DNA from: Bradyrhizobium diazoefficiens
GTDB lineage: Bacteria > Pseudomonadota > Alphaproteobacteria > Rhizobiales > Xanthobacteraceae
NCBI RefSeq assembly: GCF_016616885.1
Contig: NZ_CP067102.1
Coordinates: forward strand, 4,864,501 to 4,928,500
DNA length: 64,000 nt
Direction of reading: 5' to 3'
A program made the translations under genes and the position numbers. The notes below the pieces were generated by a model. That model was not told the DNA's origin. It saw only the letters and a program-made list of their open reading frames with translations, and made no database searches. This document shows, in pieces, positions 36,038-43,882 of this stretch (the stretch's first letter is position 1; every line of letters starts with the position of its first letter).

Positions 36038-36061
36038 GACCGGCGGCGAACGCCGCCGGTC
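36038..36061 (+). terminator. Hairpin after rpsR
   Basis: GACCGGCGGC-GAAC-GCCGCCGGTC forms a 10-bp GC-rich stem with a GAAC tetraloop 9 bp after the rpsR stop, followed by GTGATTTTCTG. It probably attenuates transcription between rpsR and the membrane-protein gene rather than stopping it fully. Confidence 0.65.
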
Positions 36062-36154
36062 GTGATTTTCTGAACTCATAAGGCTTCCGGGTCGTCCGGT
36101 CGCCGATGGTTGGGGCAAAGCGCCTCTAACCGCTCGAAGGGAGCGGGACAGCTG

Positions 36155-37138
36155 ATGATGGTATTTGGACTGATAGCCCTGATCGCCGGCGCTGCGTCGG
36201 CCCTGATGTTCGCCTCGATCGTGTCGGGCGCGCTGATCTCGCTCGTCCTGGTTTACCTCGCTCCGCTGCCGCTCATGCTCGCCGCGATCGCCTGGGGACC
36301 GCTCTGCGGCGCACTCGGTGGCCTCGTCGCGACGCTCGTCATCGCTGGCGCGCTTAGCCCGCCCCTCGCTCTCGGTTACGGTCTCGCGTTTGCGCTGCCG
36401 GCCTGGTGGCTTGGCCATCTCGCCATGCTGGGAAGACCCTTGTTGGGAAGACCCTTGGCGAGCGGCATCGCGGGCTCGGATGCGGCTTCGCTCCAGGTCG
36501 AATGGTATCCGCTTGGACGTATCCTGCTCTGGATTGCGGCGCTGGCGACGCTGCTGACTGCGGGATCGCTGTATTCGCTGGGAAGCGATGCGTCGGCCAT
36601 CAGCGACGCGATGCGCCGCGGCTTCGCCAAAATTCTTTCACTGGTGAGCGAGACGACCGTTACGGAGAATGATCCCCGCGTCGGCCTGATGGTCGCGGTC
36701 ATTCCGGTTCTGGTGGCGGCATCGCAGATGGCGACGCTGACCTTGAATCTCTGGCTTGCCGCCAAAGTCGCGGCTGTTTCAGGTCGGCTGCATCGGCCCT
36801 GGCCGGACCTCAGCAGCACGAGCCTGCCGCCGATGACGCTGGTGGCACTCTGTGTCGCGCTTGCGTTCAGCTTCTTCAGCGGAATGACCGGCATTCTCGC
36901 CGTCGTCGTCACGACCGTCTTGATGATGGCCTATGCGCTGGTCGGCCTTGCCGTTCTGCACACCATCACGCGCGACCTCGCCAATCGCGGATTTTGGCTC
37001 GCTACCGCCTACGCCATCCTCCTGATGTTCAGCGTGAGCCTTGTCCTGCTGACCGCCCTTGGGCTTGCGGACGCCGTATTCGGCTTCCGCGAGCGCTTCC
37101 TGCGCAACCGGCAACCGCCGCCATTGCCGACCACTTAA
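36155..37138 (+). CDS. DUF2232 family membrane protein
   Basis: A 327-residue polytopic membrane protein with about eight hydrophobic helices. The location between rpsR and rplI and the helix pattern match the DUF2232/YybS-like family conserved at this locus in alphaproteobacteria. I chose the ATG at 36155 over an upstream TTG. A 15-bp in-frame tandem duplication (36429-36458) gives [10 protein letters not shown] in the loop after the third or fourth helix. Function unknown. Confidence 0.82.
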   Translation: MMVFGLIALIAGAASALMFASIVSGALISLVLVYLAPLPLMLAAIAWGPLCGALGGLVATLVIAGALSPPLALGYGLAFALPAWWLGHLAMLGRPLLGRPLASGIAGSDAASLQVEWYPLGRILLWIAALATLLTAGSLYSLGSDASAISDAMRRGFAKILSLVSETTVTENDPRVGLMVAVIPVLVAASQMATLTLNLWLAAKVAAVSGRLHRPWPDLSSTSLPPMTLVALCVALAFSFFSGMTGILAVVVTTVLMMAYALVGLAVLHTITRDLANRGFWLATAYAILLMFSVSLVLLTALGLADAVFGFRERFLRNRQPPPLPTT

Positions 37139-37185
37139 GTCCAACCCGAAATCTAAAAACCCAGAGCACTTCAAAGGAGACGAAT

Positions 37186-37791
37186 ATGGAAGTCATTTTG
37201 CTGGAACGCGTGAGCAAGCTCGGCCAGATGGGCGAAGTCGTGAAGGTTCGCGACGGCTATGCCCGCAATTTTCTGCTCAAGCGCGGCAAGGCGCTGCGCG
37301 CCACCGCCGACAACCGCGCCAAGTACGACGGCATGAAGGCCGACCTCGAGGCTCGCAACCTCGAGAGCAAGGGCGAGGCAGCCAAGGTCGCCGAGAAGAT
37401 CGAAGGCAAGAACATCATCGTGATCCGTCAGGCCTCTGAAGCCGGTCAGCTGTTCGGGTCGGTCAACGTGCGTGACATCGTCATGGCGTTCGAAGCCGAC
37501 GGCGTTTCACTGTCCCGCCCGCAGGTCCAACTCGACGCACCGATCAAAACCATCGGCAGGCGCAGCATCACGGTTGCGATCCACCCCGAGGTCGAAGTCG
37601 AGATCACCGTCACCGTGGCGCGCAGCCAGGACGAGGCCGAGCGCATCAACCGTGGCGAGGACATCTCCACCCGCAACGAGGACCGCGACGCGGCCGCCGA
37701 GGCGATTGCCGCCGCCGGCGAGTTCTTCGACCCGGAAGCCCAGCACGACGAGGTCGAGCCGGCACCGGCTGCGGAAGAGACCGAGAAGTAA
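37186..37791 (+). CDS. rplI: 50S ribosomal protein L9
   Basis: A 201-residue L9. The N-terminal rRNA-binding domain [30 protein letters not shown] is canonical, then a central helix and a C-terminal domain, followed by an acidic Ala/Glu-rich extension of about 50 residues absent from E. coli L9 (149 residues). ATG at 37186 with AAAGGAGA upstream. The operon ends at the strong hairpin at 37815. Confidence 0.97.
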   Translation: MEVILLERVSKLGQMGEVVKVRDGYARNFLLKRGKALRATADNRAKYDGMKADLEARNLESKGEAAKVAEKIEGKNIIVIRQASEAGQLFGSVNVRDIVMAFEADGVSLSRPQVQLDAPIKTIGRRSITVAIHPEVEVEITVTVARSQDEAERINRGEDISTRNEDRDAAAEAIAAAGEFFDPEAQHDEVEPAPAAEETEK

Positions 37792-37814
37792 GCCTCGCCT
37801 CTATGCAGGCTGCG

Positions 37815-37852
37815 AAGCCCGGCTGCCTCAGGCAGCCGGGCTTTCCGTTTTT
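37815..37852 (+). terminator. Rho-independent terminator of rplI, shared with the convergent thioesterase
   Basis: AAGCCCGGCTGCC (37815-37827) and GGCAGCCGGGCTT (37831-37843) form a perfect 13-bp stem with a TCA loop, followed by a T-run at 37848-37852. The loop TCA is exactly the stop codon (TGA) of the minus-strand thioesterase gene, so one arm of the hairpin is that gene's last codons. Confidence 0.9.
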
Positions 37853-38295
37853 GCACCGACATCCTCGCTGAGCATCGCGATCGAGGCGAGTGCGGTTGCC
37901 GTGTGCTTCTCGACGCCGTCGCTGACGCAGAACACGTCGGCCGCGACCACGGAAACCTGACGGCCCGGTTTGATCAGCCTCGCACGGCAGATCAGCTTGT
38001 CGCCGACCGCCGGCGACAGCAGATTGAGCTTGTACTCCGCCGTCAGCGCCGGCTGGCCGCGCGAGGTGGCCGCCGCAATGGTTGTGGCATTGTCGACAAG
38101 GAAGGCAGTGACGCCGCCGTGGAAGAAGCCGTGCTGCTGCAACAGCTCCGGCCGGCGCTCGACCGCAATCGTGCAGGTGCCCCGCGACAATTCCGACAGC
38201 TCGGCGCCGACCAGGTTCATAAAGCCCTGCCGGCCGACATTGGCGTGGATACGCTCGGCCACGGCTGCGAACTCGGGATCGGCCTCGTTGCTCAT
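37828..38295 (-). CDS. PaaI-like hot-dog thioesterase
   Basis: A 155-residue hot-dog fold protein. The segment LLQQHGFFHGGVTAFLVDNATTIAA contains the HGG-x-DN active-site pattern of PaaI/YbgC-class acyl-CoA thioesterases. The ATG at 38295 overlaps the TetR stop in an ATGA arrangement and has AGGAG upstream, so a longer frame was rejected. It is probably a regulated acyl-CoA hydrolase controlled by the coupled TetR. Its 3' end runs into the rplI terminator. Confidence 0.85.
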   Translation of the reverse strand: MSNEADPEFAAVAERIHANVGRQGFMNLVGAELSELSRGTCTIAVERRPELLQQHGFFHGGVTAFLVDNATTIAAATSRGQPALTAEYKLNLLSPAVGDKLICRARLIKPGRQVSVVAADVFCVSDGVEKHTATALASIAMLSEDVGAKTESPAA

Positions 38296-38903
38296 GCCCC
38301 TGCTCCTTGCTTGTTGTTGACGCACCCGGGCGGCACCAGCACACGGATGGCGCAGGCGATCAGCGTGTCCGCCTCGCCGCGCGGATCGGCGCGATCGCGC
38401 CCAGAGAGAAAGGCCCGGCAGAATATCTGCGCGGGGCCGATCAGCTGACTGACGAACATCAGCGGTGTCATCGGCCGAAGCTCGCCGCTCGCGACCAACG
38501 GCGCGCGCCAGCGCTCGATGCCTTCGGCAAGCCGCGCATTCTGCGCACGCTGGGCGTCGCGGACGTCCTCACCCCACTCGTTGCGTGATATCTCGAAGAG
38601 ATAGCGCGCCTCGCGGCGGCTCAGCACGACCCAGTCGAGATGGGCGCGGATCAGGCGATCAATAGCCTGCTCCGCATCTGGAGCCTGATCGAGCGCGGCA
38701 AGCATCGCGGCGTGATAGTGCCGCAGAACCTCCAGGAACAGCGCGCCGGCAAGCTCCTTCTTGGAGCCGAAGACATGAAAGAAGCTGCCGTTGGAGGCAC
38801 GAGCCTTGGCGCGGATCGCGGCCACCGTCGCGCCTTCGAAGCCCGACCGGTCGAACACCGCGAGCCCCGCAGCCAATAGATCGTCGCGAACGCCGGATGA
38901 CAT
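38292..38903 (-). CDS. TetR family regulator
   Basis: A 203-residue TetR regulator with helix-turn-helix FEGATVAAIRAKARASNGSFFHVFGSKKELAGALF (about residues 22-56). The ATG at 38903 follows a GAGG site; a GTG two codons earlier is less likely. It is coupled by ATGA to the thioesterase gene, and two operator-like sites lie just upstream of it (38914-38941). A role in sensing an acyl-CoA or aromatic-CoA is inferred from the partner enzyme. Confidence 0.88.
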   Translation of the reverse strand: MSSGVRDDLLAAGLAVFDRSGFEGATVAAIRAKARASNGSFFHVFGSKKELAGALFLEVLRHYHAAMLAALDQAPDAEQAIDRLIRAHLDWVVLSRREARYLFEISRNEWGEDVRDAQRAQNARLAEGIERWRAPLVASGELRPMTPLMFVSQLIGPAQIFCRAFLSGRDRADPRGEADTLIACAIRVLVPPGCVNNKQGAGA

Positions 38904-38913
38904 CGCCACCTCG

Positions 38914-38941
38914 TAGAGTCATACTCTAGAGTAGTGCTCTA
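38914..38941. promoter_or_regulatory. Two tandem TAGAG-N5-CTCTA operator-like sites
   Basis: TAGAG-TCATA-CTCTA (38914-38928) and TAGAG-TAGTG-CTCTA (38927-38941) are two identical inverted repeats overlapping by 2 bp, with 13-bp spacing between corresponding positions. They begin 11 bp upstream of the TetR ATG. The layout suggests two TetR dimers binding side by side. Confidence 0.75.
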
Positions 38942-39007
38942 ATGGCGGTCAAGACGATACGGAGGCCGCGCTGGGCGCGGCCATCGCAGATCGAGGGAAT
39001 TTTCGGC

Positions 39008-40054
39008 TTATCGCGAGATCGGCGGCGCCGGCGGACCGGAGGACTCGGCGGGTGCGGGTGACGGCGCCGCGGCGGGCGCAGACGGCCCCGGCTCTGCCGG
39101 CTTGGCCGCCGGCTCGGAGCTGGGCGCGGGCTCGGCCGGTTTGGAGACGGCCGCTTCCGCGGGCTTGGGCGCAGCCGGTTCTGCCGGCTTTGCGGCCGCC
39201 GGCGGGGCCGGTGTCACCTGCGGCACCGGATCGGGGCGCAGCGCCGGCGTCTCGCTGCTGCTCGGCTCGACCTTGGCGCTCTCCGGCTTGGCCTCTGCCG
39301 GCTTCTCGGCCGGCTTGAGGTTGTCGGGCTTGGACTCATCACGGCCGGAATCGACCTTGGCGCTCTCGCTCGTTGGTTCAGTGTTGGGTTCGATCTTCGG
39401 TTCGATCTTGGGCTCAGTTTTGGAATCGACCTTTGGCTCAACCTTCGGCGCGGCTGCGTCGTCCGTTTCCGGCTTGCCGCGCTTGCTCAAGCGCTTGCTT
39501 TTGCGCCCCCCGGGCGGTTGTTCGGTGGTGGCCTCGGGCTTTGCGCCTTCCTTGGCGCCCTCCTCGCTCGGCCGCGCCGCCCGCTTCTGGCGGCCTTCAG
39601 ACGCGGGGCTAGCAGCGCCGCTCTCGCCTTCCGGCTTGGCGGCCTCCTGCGAGCGCTGGCGGCGACCTTGATGCTCTGGCGACTGCCCCGGACTCGTGTT
39701 GGCGTCCTTCTCCTTGGCGCCGTCCTTCTTGTCCTTGCCACCATCCTTGGACTGGTAGCGGGCGTCGGTGGCACCGTTGGAGATGAGGTACGAGGCCAGC
39801 ACGCCGGCCATGTCCGGGCTGGTCGTGTAATGCTGACGCAGGAAGCCCGGCAGCGAGCCCGGCGCCACTGTCTTCAACAGACCTCGCGGGCTCTTGTGGC
39901 AGGCATTGCAGGTCTGCGCGAAGATCTGGGAGGGGGCCTTGCCGGCCTCGAGGTTCGTCGCCTGCGCGAGAGCGGCATCGGGGGCGCCGAAGCCGATCAG
40001 AAACAGCACCGTGGCGAGACTGAGCGCTCGGCTCGACATTCCCATCATCTCCAT
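39008..40054 (-). CDS. Secreted mono-heme cytochrome c-like protein with long low-complexity tail
   Basis: A protein of about 348 residues. A signal peptide ends AALAQ, followed by a heme c motif CNACH, with a possible distal Met in TTSPDMAGVLASYL. That domain covers only about 80 residues. The remaining ~240 residues are disordered: Lys/Asp/Glu/Gln-rich, then repeats of the type PKVEPKVDSKTEPKIEPKIE, then Ala/Pro/Glu-rich PAEP units. Several ATG codons lie at the start (40054, 40048, 40045, 40039); the last has GGAG nine bases upstream. Redox partner unknown; the tail may span or bind cell-wall polymer. Confidence 0.75.
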   Translation of the reverse strand: MEMMGMSSRALSLATVLFLIGFGAPDAALAQATNLEAGKAPSQIFAQTCNACHKSPRGLLKTVAPGSLPGFLRQHYTTSPDMAGVLASYLISNGATDARYQSKDGGKDKKDGAKEKDANTSPGQSPEHQGRRQRSQEAAKPEGESGAASPASEGRQKRAARPSEEGAKEGAKPEATTEQPPGGRKSKRLSKRGKPETDDAAAPKVEPKVDSKTEPKIEPKIEPNTEPTSESAKVDSGRDESKPDNLKPAEKPAEAKPESAKVEPSSSETPALRPDPVPQVTPAPPAAAKPAEPAAPKPAEAAVSKPAEPAPSSEPAAKPAEPGPSAPAAAPSPAPAESSGPPAPPISR

Positions 40055-40318
40055 TGAAATCCGACAGATACGGCCGGCATGCGGGCGCGGCGGCGGCCAC
40101 CTTTTAGCCGATTGCGCCGCGAATGGAAGCGCACTCGTCAAGCATGTGGTCCCGCAATTTTCGAATATCGGGTTTGAACACAACGCATTAGCGGCCCGGG
40201 AATAGGCTGCCTAGATTTACATGCGAGCGCATGGGAACCAATATATTCTCTCAGGCGTGGATATGTGACGGCCGGATTTAGCCGCTTCTTTTCGGGTTCG
40301 CTCGAGAGGTGTGTGTCG

Positions 40319-41569
40319 ATGGACCGCTTGTTGCCTAAGTTCTTGTCCCAATTCATCCGCCGCGGGTCGATGACAGTGACCACGGCAGGCGGAATGACAT
40401 TCACCGTCGGCGACGGCTCCGGCGAGCCGGTCGAAGTCCGCTTCCTCACTGCCGACGCGCAAAGGAGAGTCCTCATCAATCCCGAGCTCGGGCTTGGCGA
40501 GGCCTATATGAACGGCGAGTTCGTTGTCGAGCGGGGCAATATAGCTGATGCCCTCGCGATCGTGCTTGCTCAACCCGACCTGCTGCCGCAATGGGCAAAA
40601 CCCTGGTGGTACCTGCGCTATCTCGTCCGGCACCTGCGGCAGTTCAATCCGCGGGCACGCGCGCGCCGCAACGTCGCGCATCACTACGATCTCGATGCGA
40701 GGCTCTATTCGCTCTTCCTCGATGCCGACAAGCAATATAGCTGCGCCTATTTCGAGACGCGGGACGCCACGCTCGACGACGCGCAGCTCGCCAAGAAGCG
40801 GCATGTCACTGCAAAGCTGCTGGTCAGTCGCGGCCAGCGCGTGCTCGACATTGGCTCAGGCTGGGGCGGACTCGGCCTCTATCTCGCCGAGATCGCAGGC
40901 GCCGACGTGACCGGCGTGACGCTGTCGACGGAGCAGTTGCAGATCGCGAACGCGCGCGCCGCCGAAAAAGGCCTGACGCGACAAACACGCTTCCTGCTCG
41001 AGGACTATCGCGACATCGAAGGCCCATTCGACCGCATCGTCTCGGTCGGCATGTTCGAACATGTCGGAGCCAAATTCTACGACACTTATTTCAAGCGTTG
41101 CGCCGAGCTGCTCAGCGATGACGGCGTCATGCTGCTGCACTCGATCGGCCGCTCGCAGGGGCCGGATTCGACCAATCCCTGGATCGCCAAATACATCTTC
41201 CCAGGCGGCTACATCCCGTCGCTGTCGGAAGTGCTGCCCGCGATCGAGGACGCCGGTCTATTGGTTTGCGACGTCGAGATCCTGCGCCTGCACTACGCCG
41301 AGACGCTGAAGGCCTGGCGGGAACGTTTCATGGCGCGGCGCGAGGAAGCCGTGCAGCTCTATGACGAGCGCTTCGCGCTGATGTGGGAGTTCTATCTCGC
41401 CGCCTCCGAGATGACGTTCCGCAAGCAGGGCATGATGAACTTCCAGATCCAGCTGACCAAGCGCCAGGGCGTGGTCCCGATGACCCGCGACTATATCGCG
41501 CACGAAGAAGCGCGGCTGCGCGGCCTCGAGGGCGGCGCCGTGCCGAAGCTGAAGCTTGCTGGTGAATGA
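40319..41569 (+). CDS. cfa: Cyclopropane-fatty-acyl-phospholipid synthase family protein
   Basis: A 416-residue protein with the CFA N-terminal domain (GMTFTVGDGSGEPVEVR ... LGEAYMNGEFVVE) and the methyltransferase domain with SAM motif VLDIGSGWGG (residues 175-184), plus the diagnostic AHHYDLDARLYSLFLDADKQYSCAYF and GMFEHVG. It adds a methylene bridge from SAM to unsaturated acyl chains of membrane phospholipids. The ATG at 40319 has AGAGG upstream; a GTG at 40265 is an alternative. The gene is divergent from the cytochrome-like gene by 264 bp. Confidence 0.9.
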   Translation: MDRLLPKFLSQFIRRGSMTVTTAGGMTFTVGDGSGEPVEVRFLTADAQRRVLINPELGLGEAYMNGEFVVERGNIADALAIVLAQPDLLPQWAKPWWYLRYLVRHLRQFNPRARARRNVAHHYDLDARLYSLFLDADKQYSCAYFETRDATLDDAQLAKKRHVTAKLLVSRGQRVLDIGSGWGGLGLYLAEIAGADVTGVTLSTEQLQIANARAAEKGLTRQTRFLLEDYRDIEGPFDRIVSVGMFEHVGAKFYDTYFKRCAELLSDDGVMLLHSIGRSQGPDSTNPWIAKYIFPGGYIPSLSEVLPAIEDAGLLVCDVEILRLHYAETLKAWRERFMARREEAVQLYDERFALMWEFYLAASEMTFRKQGMMNFQIQLTKRQGVVPMTRDYIAHEEARLRGLEGGAVPKLKLAGE

Positions 41570-41572
41570 GTT

Positions 41573-41779
41573 CTAGTGATGCAGGGTCGAAATCGGCGAA
41601 ATCCGGCAAGACGCCGGTAACGCTAGCTGCGCACGCAAGGCCGCGAGGGTTTCGGGCGCGATCGGCAATCGCGGCTGCTCGGGCCGCGCGGCATGCTCCA
41701 TGGCCGCGATCAGTCCGGACAGCCAAAGCCGCCTGCCAGCGTCGCTTCGCCAAACCTGTAGCCGCCGTTCTGGCCGCAT
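41573..41779 (-). CDS. Small hypothetical protein
   Basis: A 68-residue frame convergent with cfa, ATG at 41779 with GAGGCAAG upstream. It reads RRLQVWRSDAGRRLWLSGLIAAMEHAARPEQPRLPIAPETLAALR in outline (helical, Arg/Ala-rich). No domain recognised. Its stop is 3 bp from the cfa stop. Chance open frame cannot be excluded. Confidence 0.4.
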   Translation of the reverse strand: MRPERRLQVWRSDAGRRLWLSGLIAAMEHAARPEQPRLPIAPETLAALRAQLALPASCRISPISTLHH

Positions 41780-41920
41780 CGCTTGCCTCGTCTCCCCAGT
41801 GGCAGGTTATGGGAGACAATCCCCTACCCGCTAGTCCTGTTCCGGAGGTACCCCGAAAGAATCCGGGGAGATGTGATCTGCTTCACATAAGTCTGGTTGG
41901 TCCTGGCCTAGATCGTCGCC

Positions 41921-42040
41921 ATGAGCAAAGAGACCCAAACCTCATTCGACGTGCAGGACGACCTCCGCACCGATTACGCCCTGATCGCCACCGGCGTCGG
42001 CGCGGCCCTGGTTGCGCTGGTCTACCTCCTGCTGGTCTGA
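41921..42040 (+). CDS. 39-residue single-pass membrane protein
   Basis: From the ATG at 41921 a frame of 39 codons reads MSKETQTSFDVQDDLRTDYA, then a transmembrane helix ALIATGVGAALVALVYLLLV to the stop TGA at 42038. A soluble, acidic N-terminus with a C-terminal anchor is a recurrent layout of small membrane proteins that modulate larger complexes. The clear amphipathic division makes a chance frame unlikely, though no good ribosome-binding site is visible. Partner unknown. Confidence 0.55.
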   Translation: MSKETQTSFDVQDDLRTDYALIATGVGAALVALVYLLLV

Positions 42041-42330
42041 AACCCGCGCCGAAAGCGGCCAGCGTGCGTCATTTCGCGCGCTCTTTGATACGTCTGCGCC
42101 TCAATCCATAAGGTTCACGGCATCCGGATTTTTCCGTGGTGCGGCCGCGGCCACTTCCAGCGCCGGGCGCGTTCCACGAAAATCCGTCAAGCGCGGCGCT
42201 TGCTGCGACCGCTAATCATCCACCATTTTAATGATCGGTTGATAGCGACGAGCTTTTGCTTCCGCTTCGGGCCGCGTCGGCGTTTTATCCCGGCCCCGCA
42301 TCCGCCCCAGAAAATTGCTATCGCTCGATC

Positions 42331-43842
42331 ATGGCCCTGACTGATTCGAACGTCCTCAAACTCGCGCCCGAACCCGGAACTCCCGCTTATCGGAGCGCGC
42401 CGCATAATATCGAGGCTGAACAAAGCCTTCTGGGCGCGATTCTGGTCAACAACGACGCCTTCTATCGTGTCTCCGACTTCCTGGAGCCGAAGCACTATTT
42501 CGAGCCGCTCCACCAGACCATCTTCGAGACCGCCAGCAGCCTGATCCGGATGGGCAAGATCGCCACGCCGGTGACGCTGAAGACGTTCCTGCCTGCCGAC
42601 ACCGACGTCGGCGGCATGACCATCGGCCAATATCTGGCGCGGCTCGCGGCCGAGGCGACCACCATCATCAATGCCCAGGACTATGGGCGCACCATCTACG
42701 ATCTTGCGCTGCGTCGTGACCTCATCGGCATCGGCGAAGACATGGTCAATGTTGCCTATGACGCGCCGGTCGATTTCGCGCCGCGGGCGCAGATCGAGGA
42801 CGCCGAGCGCCGCCTCTACGAGCTTGCCGAGTCCGGCCGCTATGACGGCGGATTCCAGAAATTCTCGCAGGCGTTGGCGGTCGCGGTCGATCTCGCGGCA
42901 AAGGCGTTCCAGCGCGACGGAAAGCTGTCCGGCATCTCCACGGGTATGCGCGACCTCGACACCAAGATGGGCGGCCTGCAGTCCTCCGACCTCATCATCG
43001 TGGCCGGACGCCCGGGCATGGGCAAGACGTCGCTGGCGACCAACATCGCCTACAACGTCGCCAAGGCCTATGTCGGCGAGCTCCAGGCCGACGGCACAAT
43101 GAAGGCCGCCAATGGCGGCGTGATCGGCTTCTTCTCCTGCGAAATGTCGGCTGACCAGCTCGCCACGCGTATCGTGGCCGAGCGCACCGGCATTTCCTCC
43201 TCCCACATCCGCCGCGGCGGCATCTCGGAAGCCGATTTCGACAAGATCCGGGAAGTCTCGATCGAGCTGCAGTCGCTGCCTTTCTATGTCGACGCGACCG
43301 GCGGCCTGTCCATCGCGCAGCTGATGGCGCGCGCGCGCCGGCTGAAGCGCCAGAAGGGCCTCGATCTGCTCGTGATCGACTACATCCAGCTGCTCTCCGG
43401 CTCGGGCAAACGCGCCAGCGACAGCCGCGTGCAGGAAATCACGGAGATCACGACCAGCCTGAAGGCGCTGGCGAAGGAACTCAACGTCCCCGTGATCGCA
43501 CTGTCGCAGCTCTCGCGTCAGGTCGAATCCCGCGAGGACAAGCGGCCGCAGCTCTCCGACTTGCGTGAATCCGGATCAATCGAGCAGGACGCCGACGTCG
43601 TGCTGTTCGTTTATCGCGAGGAATATTACCTCGCGATGAAGGAGCCACGCCCGGGCACGCCCGAACACGAGAAATGGCGCCTGGACATGGACCTTGCGTA
43701 CGGCAAGGCCGAAGTCATCATCGGCAAGCAGCGCCACGGCCCGACGGGCACCGTGGATTTGGCGTTCGAAGCCTCGGTCACGCGGTTCGGCGACCTCGCG
43801 CCTGACAGCCAGCTGCCGGCTCGCAGCGGCAACGACTACTGA
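42331..43842 (+). CDS. dnaB: Replicative DNA helicase DnaB
   Basis: A 503-residue helicase. N-terminal domain (PHNIEAEQSLLGAILVNNDAFYRVSDFL) binds DnaG; the RecA-like domain has Walker A GRPGMGKTS (226-234), Walker B LLVIDYIQLL and the loop ALSQLSRQVESREDKRPQLSDLRESGSIEQDAD. It unwinds DNA at the fork. The ATG at 42331 gives the conserved start; an earlier ATG would add ~25 residues of unrelated sequence. It follows 290 bp of gene-free DNA and is separated from rplI by the 37.8-42.0 kb inserted genes. Confidence 0.96.
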   Translation: MALTDSNVLKLAPEPGTPAYRSAPHNIEAEQSLLGAILVNNDAFYRVSDFLEPKHYFEPLHQTIFETASSLIRMGKIATPVTLKTFLPADTDVGGMTIGQYLARLAAEATTIINAQDYGRTIYDLALRRDLIGIGEDMVNVAYDAPVDFAPRAQIEDAERRLYELAESGRYDGGFQKFSQALAVAVDLAAKAFQRDGKLSGISTGMRDLDTKMGGLQSSDLIIVAGRPGMGKTSLATNIAYNVAKAYVGELQADGTMKAANGGVIGFFSCEMSADQLATRIVAERTGISSSHIRRGGISEADFDKIREVSIELQSLPFYVDATGGLSIAQLMARARRLKRQKGLDLLVIDYIQLLSGSGKRASDSRVQEITEITTSLKALAKELNVPVIALSQLSRQVESREDKRPQLSDLRESGSIEQDADVVLFVYREEYYLAMKEPRPGTPEHEKWRLDMDLAYGKAEVIIGKQRHGPTGTVDLAFEASVTRFGDLAPDSQLPARSGNDY

Positions 43843-43882
43843 GTTCCTTGAACCGGACCTGCCTCTTGCGTAAAACGGCGCC

